Assembly: GCA_021292105.1 (NCBI GenBank)
Contig: CM037863.1
Location: 9,984,085 to 10,048,084, forward strand
DNA length: 64,000 bases
From: Anadara kagoshimensis
Lineage: Eukaryota; Mollusca; Bivalvia; Arcoida; Arcidae
Reading direction: 5' to 3'
This document shows positions 1-11,111 of this stretch, in pieces (the first letter of the stretch is position 1; the number at the start of each line of letters is the position of its first letter). Position numbers and translations under genes: made by a program. A model generated the notes under the pieces. It saw nothing but the letters and a program-made list of their open reading frames with translations, ran no database searches and was not told the DNA's origin.

Positions 1-181
1 GTCATATATGTGGCTGCTTTTCTCAATCTTCAATCAACTCAATACACTTAAAGTATTAGATTTAATCAATAATGGCATCAAAAATAATGTCAAGATTTTC
101 CCAAAATGAGCAAAAAGTTGATAGTTTTTTCCATATTTTAGTTTAGGGCCTTTTCCCAAAAGACCCTGATAAATCCCTGGG
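1..181 (-). repeat. Dispersed repeat G, copy 1
   Basis: This segment is the reverse complement of about 37,506-37,670, with scattered mismatches. Shared stretches include 'agggccttttcccaaaagac' and its complement. It is cut by the window edge, so its full length is unknown. Nothing coding is seen in it. Confidence 0.7.
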
Positions 182-703
182 TGGTCGGATAATTTTATTT
201 TACTGATTTTAAATGCCCAGGTAATTTACTCCCGCTGTCAGCCCCACTGAAGGTGAAAAAAAATCAATACGTCTGTATAACCAGACACTGTTTTACGGTA
301 TTTATAGTTGACATAATGGCAGACTTTGATTTGTCCAAGTCATGTTTCTCGGGTATAACTCTGGTAATGCAATGAGCATGCGCAAAACTTTGTCTAAATA
401 AAACGGAAAGCGAGTTAGTTGTGTTAAATTCAAATGGAGGTCGAGATTGTAAAAATTATGTTTGATGATGACGATAAACACAATGTCTTAATAGTTGAAG
501 GTATCGGTATTTTTTTTACCGTTAGCAACATTTTCCTTAGGGAATTCCTTCTAAGAGTAAAACATTTTGTTGAACATACAGTCGCTACATATTCAGCTGA
601 TGATTTAAAGCACAATTTTAGGCTTGGCTGTGGCATTTTTAGATAGTATTGGAGCCATTGTAGAAAAATGCCAATAAATAGCTGTTCTTATACTATACTG
701 AAA

Positions 704-2795
704 CAAGAGGCCCAATAGGGCCTGTACCGCTCACCTGGGCCGTAAACAGCACAAAAAACACAATATATACTACATTTAAGGAGCAATAACTCTGATGGGG
801 ATATTTAGATATTTATGAAACTTGCAACTCGCATCTGTGAACTTGACTTTCAAACCAATGACCATAATCTATATTAAAATGATCACTGCATCAATACCAA
901 CAATATTCTAATATACATGCCTATACAAAAAGTTGATAGTTTTCGAGATAATTAACCTTTTTGGTATTGTTTTGCTACTGTGACCTTGACCTTTGGACCC
1001 TTGACCTTTTTCTATACATCAAAATGATCGTTGTATCAATACCTACAACATTCTAATATACATGCCTATACAAAAAGTTCATAGTTTTCAAGATAATGAA
1101 CCATTTCAGTATTCTTTCGCATCTGTGACCTTGACCTTTGAACCAATGACCTTAATCTTTATATCAAAATGATCGTTACATCAATACCAACACTATTCCA
1201 ATATACATGCCTATACAAAAAGTTTATAGTTTTCGAGATAATTAACCTTTTTGGTATTGTTTTGCTACTGTGACCTTGACCTTTTGACTCATGACCTTTT
1301 TCTATACATCAAAATGATCGTTGTATCAATACCTACAACATTCTCATATACATGCCTATACAAAAAGTTCATAGTTTTCAAGATAATGAACCATTTCAGT
1401 ATTCTTTCGCATCTGTGTCCTTGACCTTTGAACCAATGACCTTAATCTATATATCAAAATGACCGTTACATTAATACCAACAATATTCCAATATACATGC
1501 CTATACAAAACGTTTATAGTTTTCGAGATAATTAACCATTTTGGTATTGTTTTGCTACTGTGACCTTGACCTTTGGACCCTTGACCTTTTTCTATACATC
1601 AAAATAATCGTTGTATCAATACCTACAACTTTCTCATATACATGCCTATACAAAAAGTTCATAGTTTCCAAGATAATGAACCATTTCAATATTCTTTCGC
1701 ATCTGTGACCTTGACCTTTGAACCCATGACCTTAATCTTTATATCAAAACGATCGTTACATCAATACCAACAATATTCCAATATACATGCCTATACAAAA
1801 AGTTTACAGTTTTCGAGATAATTAACCTTTTTGGTATTGTTTTGCTACTGTGACCTTGACCTTTGGACCCATGACCTTTTTCTATACATCAAAATGATTG
1901 TTGTATCAATACCTACAACATTCTAATATACATGCCTATACAAAAAGTTCATAGTTTTCAAGATAATGAACCATTTCAGTATTCTTTCGCATCTGTGACC
2001 TTGACCTTTGAACCAATGACCTTAATCTACATATCAAAATGATTGTTACATCAATACCAACAATATTCCAATATAGGCCCTTGACCTTTTTCTATACATC
2101 AAAATGATCGTTGTATCAATACCTACAACATAGTAATATACATACCTATACAAAAAGTTCATAGTTTTCAAGATAATGAACCATTTCAGTATTCTTTCGC
2201 ATCTGTGACCTTGACCTTTGAACCCATGACCTTAATCTATATATCAAAATGATCGTTACATCAATAGGAACAATATTCTAATATACATGCTTATATAAAA
2301 AGTTTATAGTTTTCAAGATAATAAATAATATAAGAAAGGTAAAAAATTAGGTCATGACCTTCATAATTGACCTTGACACCATTTTGAAGATAATTACAAG
2401 AATATGTCAAAACTGAAAACCCCATGTCATTATCTGGTCGTATAGTCAAGTTATAACAATTTAAAAATATTTTACGATTTTTGCAAAATTAAACTCAAAA
2501 ACGCGTAACCTATTTTTAAACCAAATTTCATGAAATGAACAAACTATGTAGAATCCAAATATCACATCAGTTTTTGCCTCCAATGAGTGGTTCAAGAGAA
2601 GAAGATTTTTTTAGGTTTTGTCTATTTTTAGTAACAGCGGCCATCTTGGATATTCGATCGCCATGATTTGAACAAACTATAGTTAGACTCTATCAAGGAC
2701 CTTCCATGGCAAATTTGGTTTCAGTTGGCCCAGTAGTTTCGGAGGAGAAGATTAAAGTTTACTGACGCACGCACGGACGCACGCACGCCTTCAGT
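704..2795 (+). repeat. Long interspersed repeat B, copy 1, with 145-bp tandem core
   Basis: The element opens with 'caagaggcccaatagggcct' and a GCTCACCTG-type motif. It carries about ten tandem monomers from roughly 780 to 2,330, then a unique tail ending in a short (ACGC)n-like run near 2,790. The phrase 'catgcctatacaaaa' recurs at 916, 1061, 1206, 1351, 1496, 1641, 1786 and 1931, a strict 145-bp period. Two monomer types alternate (one with 'gttttgctactgtgacc', one with 'tttcgcatctgtgacc'), so the higher-order unit is about 290 bp. Each monomer contains TGACCTTGACCT. The same architecture recurs at 6,029-8,260. No long ORF is present, so it is a non-autonomous repeat of unassigned class. 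Confidence 0.85.
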
Positions 2796-3174
2796 AGCCA
2801 ATATATCGTTTGAAAGTGTCATTTTAATTAGTGTGTAGTACAATATGAATCAAATCCATTGCCTAATATTATATATGCATGTTACAATGGGAATTCCCAG
2901 AACTTTGTGTCCTGTGATGTCTTTTATAATAATTGATTGTAAGACCTTAAAATTATAATTTTTTTATTTCAAAAAAATTGTAGATGTATTTAATTGATTC
3001 TATATGGAATTTACGTTAATATTTTAATTTTTTTAATTTCAACAGGTATAAAGAACATTAGTGTCGAGGTCTTTCTGTGAAGTACAGTGCCGTGTGCAAA
3101 CTTATGCACATTTTTGACGATAGGTGTGCTAAATTTCATATGGTCAAATCTTCCTGATCCCAATAAAGCTGACG

Positions 3175-3866
3175 CTGTTAGCGTCTGGTTTAAAAAAACA
3201 GCACAGGTGTGTGGAGAAATGCACAGATACAGCCTAAAGATCCTAGGCTTATGTGAGACTAGATGAAATGTAACCGGACGGACAAGACTAGCGCGTAGAG
3301 ACACCATCATTTACTCTGGTCAGGAAGAAGGTCAACCCCACACACAGGGAGTAGCATTGTTGATGACACCTGAAGCAACCCAAGCACTGCTGTCCTGGGA
3401 ACCAGTATTACCATGGATCCTAACTACAAGATTTAATTCAAAGGGCAGGAAAGTTGCCATTTTACAGTGCTTCAACAAATACTGCAGATTAAGAAGACAA
3501 AGAGAACTTCTATGAGCAAGTCCAAGCCACAATAGACAAGGTACCAAAGTGGGACCTGTAGATTCTGATGGGAGACCTGAATGCTAAAGTGGGAGCAGAC
3601 AACACCAACAGAGAACAGATCATGAGCAGGCATGGCACTGGAGAGCAAAACAAGAATAGTGAGCTTTGCAGAGTTCTGTACTTTTGACGACCTGGTCATT
3701 GGAGGCACTATCTTTCCACACAAGGAAATTCACAAAACCACCTGGACTTCTCCTGATGACAAGACTGAAAATTAGATTGACCACATCACAATTGGGCAAA
3801 GGTAGAGAAGAAGCCTGCAGGATGTCAGGGTAAAGGGTGGAGCAGATGCAGCATCAGATCATCAGC
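3175..3866 (+). mobile_element. Decayed LINE, endonuclease part
   Basis: Conceptual translation in shifting frames gives a non-LTR retrotransposon endonuclease (EEP family). It resembles proteins often annotated as craniofacial development protein 2-like. Readable pieces include 'SLKILGLCETR', 'VALLMTPEATQALLSWEPV', 'FNSKGRKVAILQCF' and, near the end, an 'ASDHQL' motif (the catalytic S-D-H signature of this nuclease family). In-frame stops and frameshifts are frequent, so it cannot be active. The frame continues beyond the 695-bp insertion at 3,869-4,563 into the next LINE block. The clade is not assigned. Confidence 0.85.
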
Positions 3867-3868
3867 TA

Positions 3869-4563
3869 TAGTTCATCTTTTATACTTAGAGACAGTCCTT
3901 AAGTAAAATTGCTATATTATCACATGGGTTCTCATAAAATAACCACAATAGTTGTGTTTAAAAACAAAAAATTCTAACAAGGAAAAATAGATGAAAAATT
4001 GAAATCATAACATTGATTTCTGTATATAGAGAAAAAAATTAATCAAATTTACAAATATTGTGAGTAGACTAAGAACTGAAACACCTGTTATGGACCCCTT
4101 GTTCTAAAACATTGATATCCACGCCTGAATCAAGCCTGTATCATATACTTAATCAGTTTGTCCACTTTCAAATAATATGATCCTATTGCTTTTTTTCAAA
4201 TCAAAATACTTCAAACTTTTCAAGACTACATACTTCACATATTTCTTCTCCATGGTTTTGTCAAAACCAATATCAATAACTAGTGTGATATAAATGATTT
4301 GCATTGTAATTGTTGACCTTAGTTGAACCTTTTAATGTATGCATATAGGGTAACTAGGGAAACATACTACAGCTGATTTTTAGTAATATATTTAAAATTT
4401 TCTCTATGTAGGAGAATAATGGGAAAAGTAAACATAAAACTAAAAATATGTTTAGATGCACTTTTTGTTTTCAAAACAAAATATGAATATTAGGTTTCAG
4501 TAATTTAAAAGGTATAAAAGTTATTTATGAAAACGACTGTCTCTAAACATTAAAGATGAACAA
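3869..4563. mobile_element. TA-flanked inverted-repeat MITE inside the LINE
   Basis: The ends are inverted: 3,869 onward reads 'tagttcatcttttatactta' and the reverse complement of the right end reads 'ttgttcatctttaatgttta'. Both continue into 'gagacagtc', giving about 29 bp of terminal repeat with a few mismatches. TA lies on both sides (3,867-3,868 and 4,564-4,565). Removing the 695 bp and one TA joins the LINE frame from 'DHQL' to 'VVATLKTKL', which supports these boundaries. TA duplication and terminal repeats suggest a Tc1/mariner-type non-autonomous element. No transposase ORF is present. Confidence 0.75.
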
Positions 4564-4565
4564 TA

Positions 4566-4890
4566 GTTGTGGCCACCCTTAAGACCAAACTGAAAGCCTT
4601 TAAAGATAGAGCAGGAAGAATATCACACAGGTACAATGTGCAAAGCTTGAAGGAAAGAGAGAAAATAGAAGAATTTAAGCTCGAATTAAGGAAAAACTTC
4701 AGTTCACTCTCCAACCTGCCAGAGGAAACAATTGAAGATCAGTGGAATAATCTTTGTAACACCTGTAAGACAACACGCCAAACTGTCCTAGGAAAGAAAA
4801 CATTACAACACAAGGAATGGCTTACAACAGACACATGGGCATTGATCACAGAAAGAAAACAACTGAATGATCAGTTGCGCAAAGGGCATT
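4566..4890 (+). mobile_element. Decayed LINE, linker between endonuclease and RT
   Basis: An open frame beginning VATLKTKLKAFKDRAGRISH continues the LINE protein directly after the S-D-H motif. It runs through a lysine- and glutamate-rich linker and stops resembling the LINE after about 4,888. The reverse-transcriptase core expected next is absent. Sequence from about 4,890 to 5,320 is AT-rich and unrelated, so this part was deleted or replaced. Confidence 0.75.
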
Positions 4891-5324
4891 TTTACTGTGT
4901 CTGGATTTTAACACTTTATTATTTGATATTTTGTCAGCAGAACTATATTTGTGTTTGAGATCATTAGCTGTCCTGCCTGTGCTCAACCAGTGTTAATGAG
5001 TACCATTTTACACAACAAACATTTATCTTTGTTTTCCTGCACACCGTCAATCACTTTAAAATATCTTTCAATTTTTTTCTAGCCATTTTTCTCAGAATCC
5101 ATTAGTAATATGACAACTCAATAATTAAACAACAAAGTATATTTCTATTATTTTATTTGACAATGAAAAGTAGATAAAAAACAAACAATGTGTTTTATTT
5201 TACACTTCATTAAATGTAGTCCAACATGGCGGTCAAAGGTTCGTTTAACCATTTACTATTTTTGTAAACGTTTACAGGTTGAAATCGAAACTACCGTGTA
5301 AACATGTAAACCATTCATCCATAG

Positions 5325-5390
5325 CTACTACACCAAGAGAACATCAAGGAAGCTGACAATTTTGTTTTACCTGGGCAGTATCATCAGTAA
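5325..5390 (+). mobile_element. Decayed LINE, short RT C-terminal fragment
   Basis: The segment reads '...FYLGSIISNK' in one frame, the conserved start of the region following the RT in this LINE. It resumes at about 8,640 with 'GTDEDIKCHINKARF'. The 3.2 kb between is repeat A with repeat B inside it. Confidence 0.7.
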
Positions 5391-8300
5391 CAAGAGCACC
5401 GCCGAGCGGAGCATTATACGCCCGTGTTATATTGATCGAGTAGTACTATTTACTGAGAAGTATAAGTACAACTAGGATATATGTATGTAAAAATATATTA
5501 CCAACTCCGTGTTCGGGCCATAACTCGTAACCCAAAAAAGTTGTAATTCAAATTTGCACGAGATACTACCATGATTAAGATGTAACTGTATAATAAATTT
5601 CATTTAAATCCATGTTTTTATTGTCTACTGAATGGAATACAAACCACATGGTCATACATACAAAATTTCTAAGTTAAAAAAGGGGCATAACTCTTTCAAA
5701 AATAATCTGAAAAAGTTGTAATTCGCACTTGCACCAGATATTAACATCGTAAATGTGTATACCAAATGTATAACAAATTTCATTTAAATCCATGTTTGTA
5801 TTGTATACTGAATGGAATACAAACCACATGGTCATACATACAAAAATTTTTAAGTTAAAAAAGGGGCATAACTCCTCCAAAAATAATCCGAAAAAGTTGT
5901 AATTCAAACTTGCACCAGATATTAACATCGTAAATGTGTATACCAAATTTCATTTGAATCCATAAATAGTTGTAGGCTCTAATGATCGGAAACCACATGG
6001 TCATACATACAAAAATTTCTAAATTAAACAAGAGGCCCATGGGCCTTAACGCTCACCTGAAGAAGAGTACATATCTAATGCAGAGGTTCAATGGTCAATG
6101 ACATTAATAAAAGAGAATATCAAAATTTTCAGCAGTAAGGGCCAATCATATGCAAGTATTTTTGCAAATTAATTATAATAATTATTATATAAGTATGCTA
6201 TATATAACATATTTAAAGTCTAGCTACAATATATTATTTATAAACAGCTAAAACATCTGTATATAAAAATGTGCATTAGGCCAATACCTACAATATTCCA
6301 ATATACATGCCTATACAAAGAGTTTATAGTTTTTGAGATAATTAACCATTTAAGTATTCGTTTGCATCTACGACCTTGACCTTTGAGTTTTTGAGTTTTT
6401 GACCTTGACCTAATTAACCATTTAAGTATTCATTCGCAGCTATGACCTTGACCTTTGAACCTATGAACTTCATTCATATATCAAAATGATTGTTAGGCCA
6501 ATACATACCTTATTCCAATATACATGCCTATACAAAAAGTTTATAGTTTTTGAGATAATTAACCATTTAAGTATTCGTTCACGTCTATGACCTTGACCTT
6601 TGAACCTATGACCTTTATTCATATATCAAAATGATCGTTAGGCCAATACGTACCTTATTCCAATATACATGCCTATACAAAAAGTTTATAGCTTTTGAGA
6701 TAATTAACTATTTAAGTATTCATTTGCAGCTATGACCTTGACCTTTGAACCTATGACCTTCATTCATATATCAAAATGATTGTTAGGCCAATACATACCT
6801 TATTCCATTATACATGCCTATACAAAAAGTTTATAGTTTTTGAGATAATTAACCATTTAAGTATTCATTTGCATCTATAACCTTGACCTTTGAACCTTCA
6901 TTCAGATATCAAAATGATCGTTAGGCCAATACATACTTTATTCCAATATACATGCCTATACAAAAAGTTTATAGTTTCTGAGATAATTAACCATTTAAGT
7001 ATCAGTTTGCATCTATGACCTTGACCTTTGAACCTATGAACTTCATTCATATATCAAAATGATCGTTAGACCAATACCTACAATATTCCAATATACATGC
7101 CTATACAAAAAGTTTATAGTTTTTGAGATAATTAACCATTTAAGTATTCATTTGCATCTATAACCTTGACCTTTGAACCTTCATTCAGATATCAAAATGA
7201 TCGTTAGGCCAATACATACTTTATTCCAATATACATGCCTATACAAAAAGTTTATAGTTTTTGAGATAATTAACCATTTAAATATTCATTCGCAGCTATG
7301 ACCTTGACCTTTGAACCTATGAACTTCATTCATATATCAAAATGATCGTTAGACCAATACCTACAATATTCCAATATACATGCCTATACAAAAGTTTATA
7401 GTTTTTGAGATAATTAACCATTTAAATATTCATTCGCAGCTATGACCTTGACCTTTGAACCTATGACATTCATTCATATCTCAAAATGATCGTTAGACCA
7501 ATACCTACAATATTCCAATATACATGCCTATACAAAAAGTTTATAGTTTTTGAGATAATTAACTATTTTGGTATTCTTGGACATCTGTGACCTTGACCTT
7601 TGAACCCATGACCCTGATCTATGTATCAAAATGATTGTCATGTTAATACCTACAAATAACTGAAAATCCTACGCCATTTTCACGAGAAATGTTAAAAAAT
7701 AGCATTTTTTATCAAAGGTCAAAAACTGGGACATGACCTTGACCTTCGACCTTGACATCAATTGGAAGAAAATTGCAAGACAAGATCAACAGTGAAAACT
7801 TCATACAATTATCTTCAGCCGTTATGAAGTTATAACAATAAATGTCTCATTTTAAAAATTACGTAACTTTACGCAAAAAACGTAACCTATTTTTCGTTCA
7901 ATTTTCATGAAAAACACAATTTTAATGTTCCCAGGTATGCTGAATCCAAATATCCGATCAAAATTTGCCTGCACCTTTTGGTTTCAGAGAAGAAGATTTT
8001 TTTGTCTTTTGCTATTTTTAGTAACAGCGGCCATCTTGTTGGGCGTGGCCAAACCCCGAACACAATATTGAAAGGCTGTTACCTAGGCATGATAATCACT
8101 AAGTTTCATCAAATATGGCCCAGTACTTTTGGAGGAGAAGATTAAAATGTAAAGTTTATACATGACGCACGACGGACAACGCACGACGAACGACGGACGA
8201 CGCACGACGGACGGTGATAGATTGCAATAGCTCATCTGAGCCTTTGGCTCAGGTGAGCTAAAAAGGGGCATAACTCCTCCAAAAATAATCCGAAAAAGTT

Positions 8301-8635
8301 GTAATTTGAACTTGCACCAGATATTAACATCGTAAATGTGTATACCAAATTTCATTTGATCCATAAATAGTTGAAGGCTCTAATGATCGGAAACCACATG
8401 GTCATACATACAAAAATTTCTAAGTTAAAAAAGGGGCATAACTCCTTCAAAAATAATCCGAAAAAGTTGTAATTCGAACTTGCACAAGGTATTACCATGG
8501 TAAAGCTGTATACCAAATTTCATTTGAATCCATAAATGTTTGTGATCTCTATTGAACGGAATACAAATTGTTAACAGACGCCCGCCCGGACGGACAGCAC
8601 CGTAACATAAAACGTCCCGTCATATGATGGGCGTA
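5391..8635. mobile_element. Composite repeat A inserted in the LINE
   Basis: The left end, 'caagagcaccgccgagcgga' followed by 'gcattatacgccc', and the right end, '...aaaacgtcccgtcatatgat' followed by 'gggcgtataaa', form a degenerate inverted pair around 'tatacgccc'. Inside are four copies of a roughly 172-bp unit ('ggggcataactcctccaaaa', then '...ccacatggtcatacatac') at about 5,680-5,850, 5,860-6,028, 8,262-8,425 and 8,430-8,560. The second and third copies are separated by repeat B at 6,029-8,260. It divides the LINE reading frame, so it arrived after the LINE. No transposase is present. Confidence 0.7.
6029..8260 (+). repeat. Long interspersed repeat B, copy 2, nested in repeat A
   Basis: It starts 'caagaggcccatgggcctta' and ends '...ctttggctcaggtgagcta', interrupting a repeat-A monomer. 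The tandem core (about 6,260-7,640) again has monomers near 145 bp with 'catgcctatacaaaa' and TGACCTTGACCT in nearly every unit. The tail ends in a minisatellite of ACGAACGACGG-type units (about 8,163-8,213). No ORF with coding character is seen. Confidence 0.85.
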
Positions 8636-9225
8636 TAAAAATTGGGGTACAGATGAAGACATCAAGTGCCACATCAACAAAGCCAGATTTACTTTCAATT
8701 CCCTTCGACCAATCTGGAGATCAACAGCTCTCTCAATAAAAAGCAAGATCCGGATCTTCAACACCAACATCAAGTCCTTCCTACTATACGGCTCAGAAAC
8801 CTGGAGGGTAATCAAGACCAACACCCATAAGCTCAAGACATTTATAAACATATGCCTCAGGATCATCCTCAACATCAGATGGCCTGAAGCTGTCTCAAAC
8901 AAACAACTATGGAACAGGACCAGACAAGTTCCAATTGAGTCTGAGATCAGGAAATGAAAACGGGGATGGATTTGCCACACGCTACGCAAGCCTGCATCAA
9001 ATGTCACCAGGCTGGCTCTTGACTGGAACCCACAAGGGAAGAGGAAGAGAGGTCGGCCTAAACAGACTTGGTGCAGGAGTACCAACACAGAGGCACTAAT
9101 AGGCCGAACTGAAGAAGATAGCCCAAAAGTCAGATGGAGAGTGTTGTTGCGGCCCTTTATTCCCCAGGGAATCAAGAGGAATAAGTCAATAAAAGCACCG
9201 ACGGTGCCCAGCAACAAAGAGTGAG
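8636..9225 (+). mobile_element. Decayed LINE, RT C-terminal region and 3' end
   Basis: The + strand translates to 'GTDEDIKCHINKARF', 'IKSKIRIFNTNIKSFLLYG', 'SETWRVIKTNTHKL' and '[11 protein letters not shown]'. This is the conserved region after the reverse transcriptase in this LINE family. A stop follows 'SEIRK', and the frame shifts near 9,110. This is the last LINE block. Together the blocks show one LINE whose RT core is missing. Confidence 0.85.
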
Positions 9226-9414
9226 GACAAAATGCAAGCATCTTTTACAATTGCTAATTACCTTTCATCATGAAAAGTGTTATAACTGTGGCAGTTTTTA
9301 AGTACAAATCAAGATTGCACTGTGTCTCATTTTTTCAATATGTATTATTCTTCGCATGTTTTTTCAGAGAAGTGTTTCAAAGTAGGCATATATTCTGCAC
9401 TGAATCTGAAAGCC

Positions 9415-9555
9415 CCTCACCTAGGCATCATTACTCCCAAATATCATCCAATTTAGCTTAATAGTTTTGGAGGAGGTGATTAAAATGTGAAAAGTTTGCA
9501 CACAATGCACGGCGAACGAAGATAGATGGCAATCACCTATGGCTCAGGTGAGCTA
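9415..9555 (+). repeat. Repeat B, truncated 3' end
   Basis: This matches the last part of repeat B copy 2 ('ggaggaggtgattaaaatgt', ending 'ggctcaggtgagctaaaa'). Only about 140 bp remain and the tandem core is missing. The stretch from 9,556 to 10,670 shows nothing I can name. Confidence 0.65.
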
Positions 9556-10674
9556 AAAATTGCTTTATTTTAGGTCAGCCTGGGCAGTTACCATAGTTTT
9601 CATTATTTGCAAATCATTAACAAAAAATAGCAATCAAACGCATCTGACACATCTGCCCTATCTGGCACCACACATTGTGATAATTCTTTTACTCTGGGAG
9701 TATTGTCATGGGAGATGTGTTGGCAAGATAGGGAAATCTCAACCAAAGTTCTAATATATTTGGTCCAGAACAAGGCTTGCCGAGAACGAGGGTTAAGATT
9801 TCCTTGTCTGGCACAACAAGGAGTGATTGATTCTATTTCATGCATCAGAGAGTACAATTTTTAAATTTAAAATCAATTTCAACTTTCGATACACCTCTGA
9901 ATTTGTTGATAAAATTTTGTGGGAAAAACGGCATGTAGGCTATCTTGCACAGAGGGTACAAGATGGAGATATCTTACATCTCTCTATTTATGGATTTTTC
10001 TATCTGGGGCGCAAGATTGTCATAAAGTATGTCTGTAGAAAGGAAAATGTTGGCGTAATGGGGATTTTACACATGCGAAAATGATGATGTTTACACCGGA
10101 AGTGATGTCCTTGGTGACGTTTTACACCATATGCGCAACAGAAGCCGCCATTTACATGTTTTTTCAACATGTTTAATCCCCATAGCACCAAAGTTTTTCC
10201 CTATGCAGATATTTTGGGCTAATCGAGGATGCGCATACAGATTTCCTGTTACGACTAGGACAAGTAAGTGAAAAATATCGATCTTTATTCAAATTTATTT
10301 GATTTTCTATGGATATAAAGAGAATTTCACTGTCACAGCCACAGTGGTTTCTACAGTTGGACCGAATGTCCGGCATTTAGCTTCTTGGCTTTTCGCATGG
10401 TCTCAGGGCTTCGATTATTCACTCCACTGTCCCGACGAGTGAAATTAGAACTGGGACGAGTGATGTTTTTATTGCACTCGTCACGGTGCCAAGTTAAATT
10501 CATCAGACAAATACATCATGGGCTTGTTACAATTAATAAATAATGGACAATTTAGTGTAGGTCGGGAAAATTGTGTATAAGGAGGTCAATTGTAACGATC
10601 GGGCCCCTTTGTAAAAATCTTTCCGTTCTGTTACAAGCATGAATCAACAAAATCATTTGAACGTTTGCATAGTA

Positions 10675-11107
10675 CAGAGGTGCCAACCCTTTTCAAAGCG
10701 TCTCAGTATTTTCTGAGTTGTTTGTCAGTATTTTCGTACATCTGTCAGTAGTCAAAATTTTACCATACAAAACACTAAGAAATTTAAAAATACTTACTAC
10801 AAATACTGTTATATAATATTAGAACGATACAACTGGGCTCTTTTTGCTCGTTTTTGGAGGAGATTCATCACGATGATCAGTCATTTTTGTTATGATTGAC
10901 GCACGCATGCCTGATTCCATTTCCGGGTGTCAATAAAAGCATTAATGGTAACGAACCGACTCTTAAATCCGGAAATAATGGTAACGAACCGACTCTAATT
11001 CCGGAATTCATAGATATCCGTACTTGGGACGTATTTAACCGTAACAGCGTATTTTTAAGTGTAAATCCGTAACAAATACGGAGAATCCGTAGCAGTTTGC
11101 ACCTCTG
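10675..11107. mobile_element. hAT-like MITE (CAGAGGTGC ends)
   Basis: The left end CAGAGGTGCCAAC and right end GTTTGCACCTCTG are inverted. ATAGTA is directly repeated on both sides (10,669-10,674 and 11,108-11,113). CAGAGGTG-type termini are typical of the hAT superfamily, although hAT normally makes an 8-bp duplication and only 6 bp match here. No transposase is present. The right flank overlaps the first bases of the next element, so this MITE landed exactly at that element's edge. Confidence 0.7.
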
Positions 11108-11111
11108 ATAG

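Noticed and set aside
434..646. 70-codon plus-strand ORF (MEVEIVKIMFDDDDKHN...) with an overlapping 68-codon minus-strand ORF
   Set aside because: It has a fairly good start context and could be a first exon, but no donor, continuation or family signature was found. The evidence is too weak to list as a gene.
8549..9241. 230-codon minus-strand ORF
   Set aside because: It is the antisense shadow of the LINE C-terminal region, which reads clearly on the plus strand.
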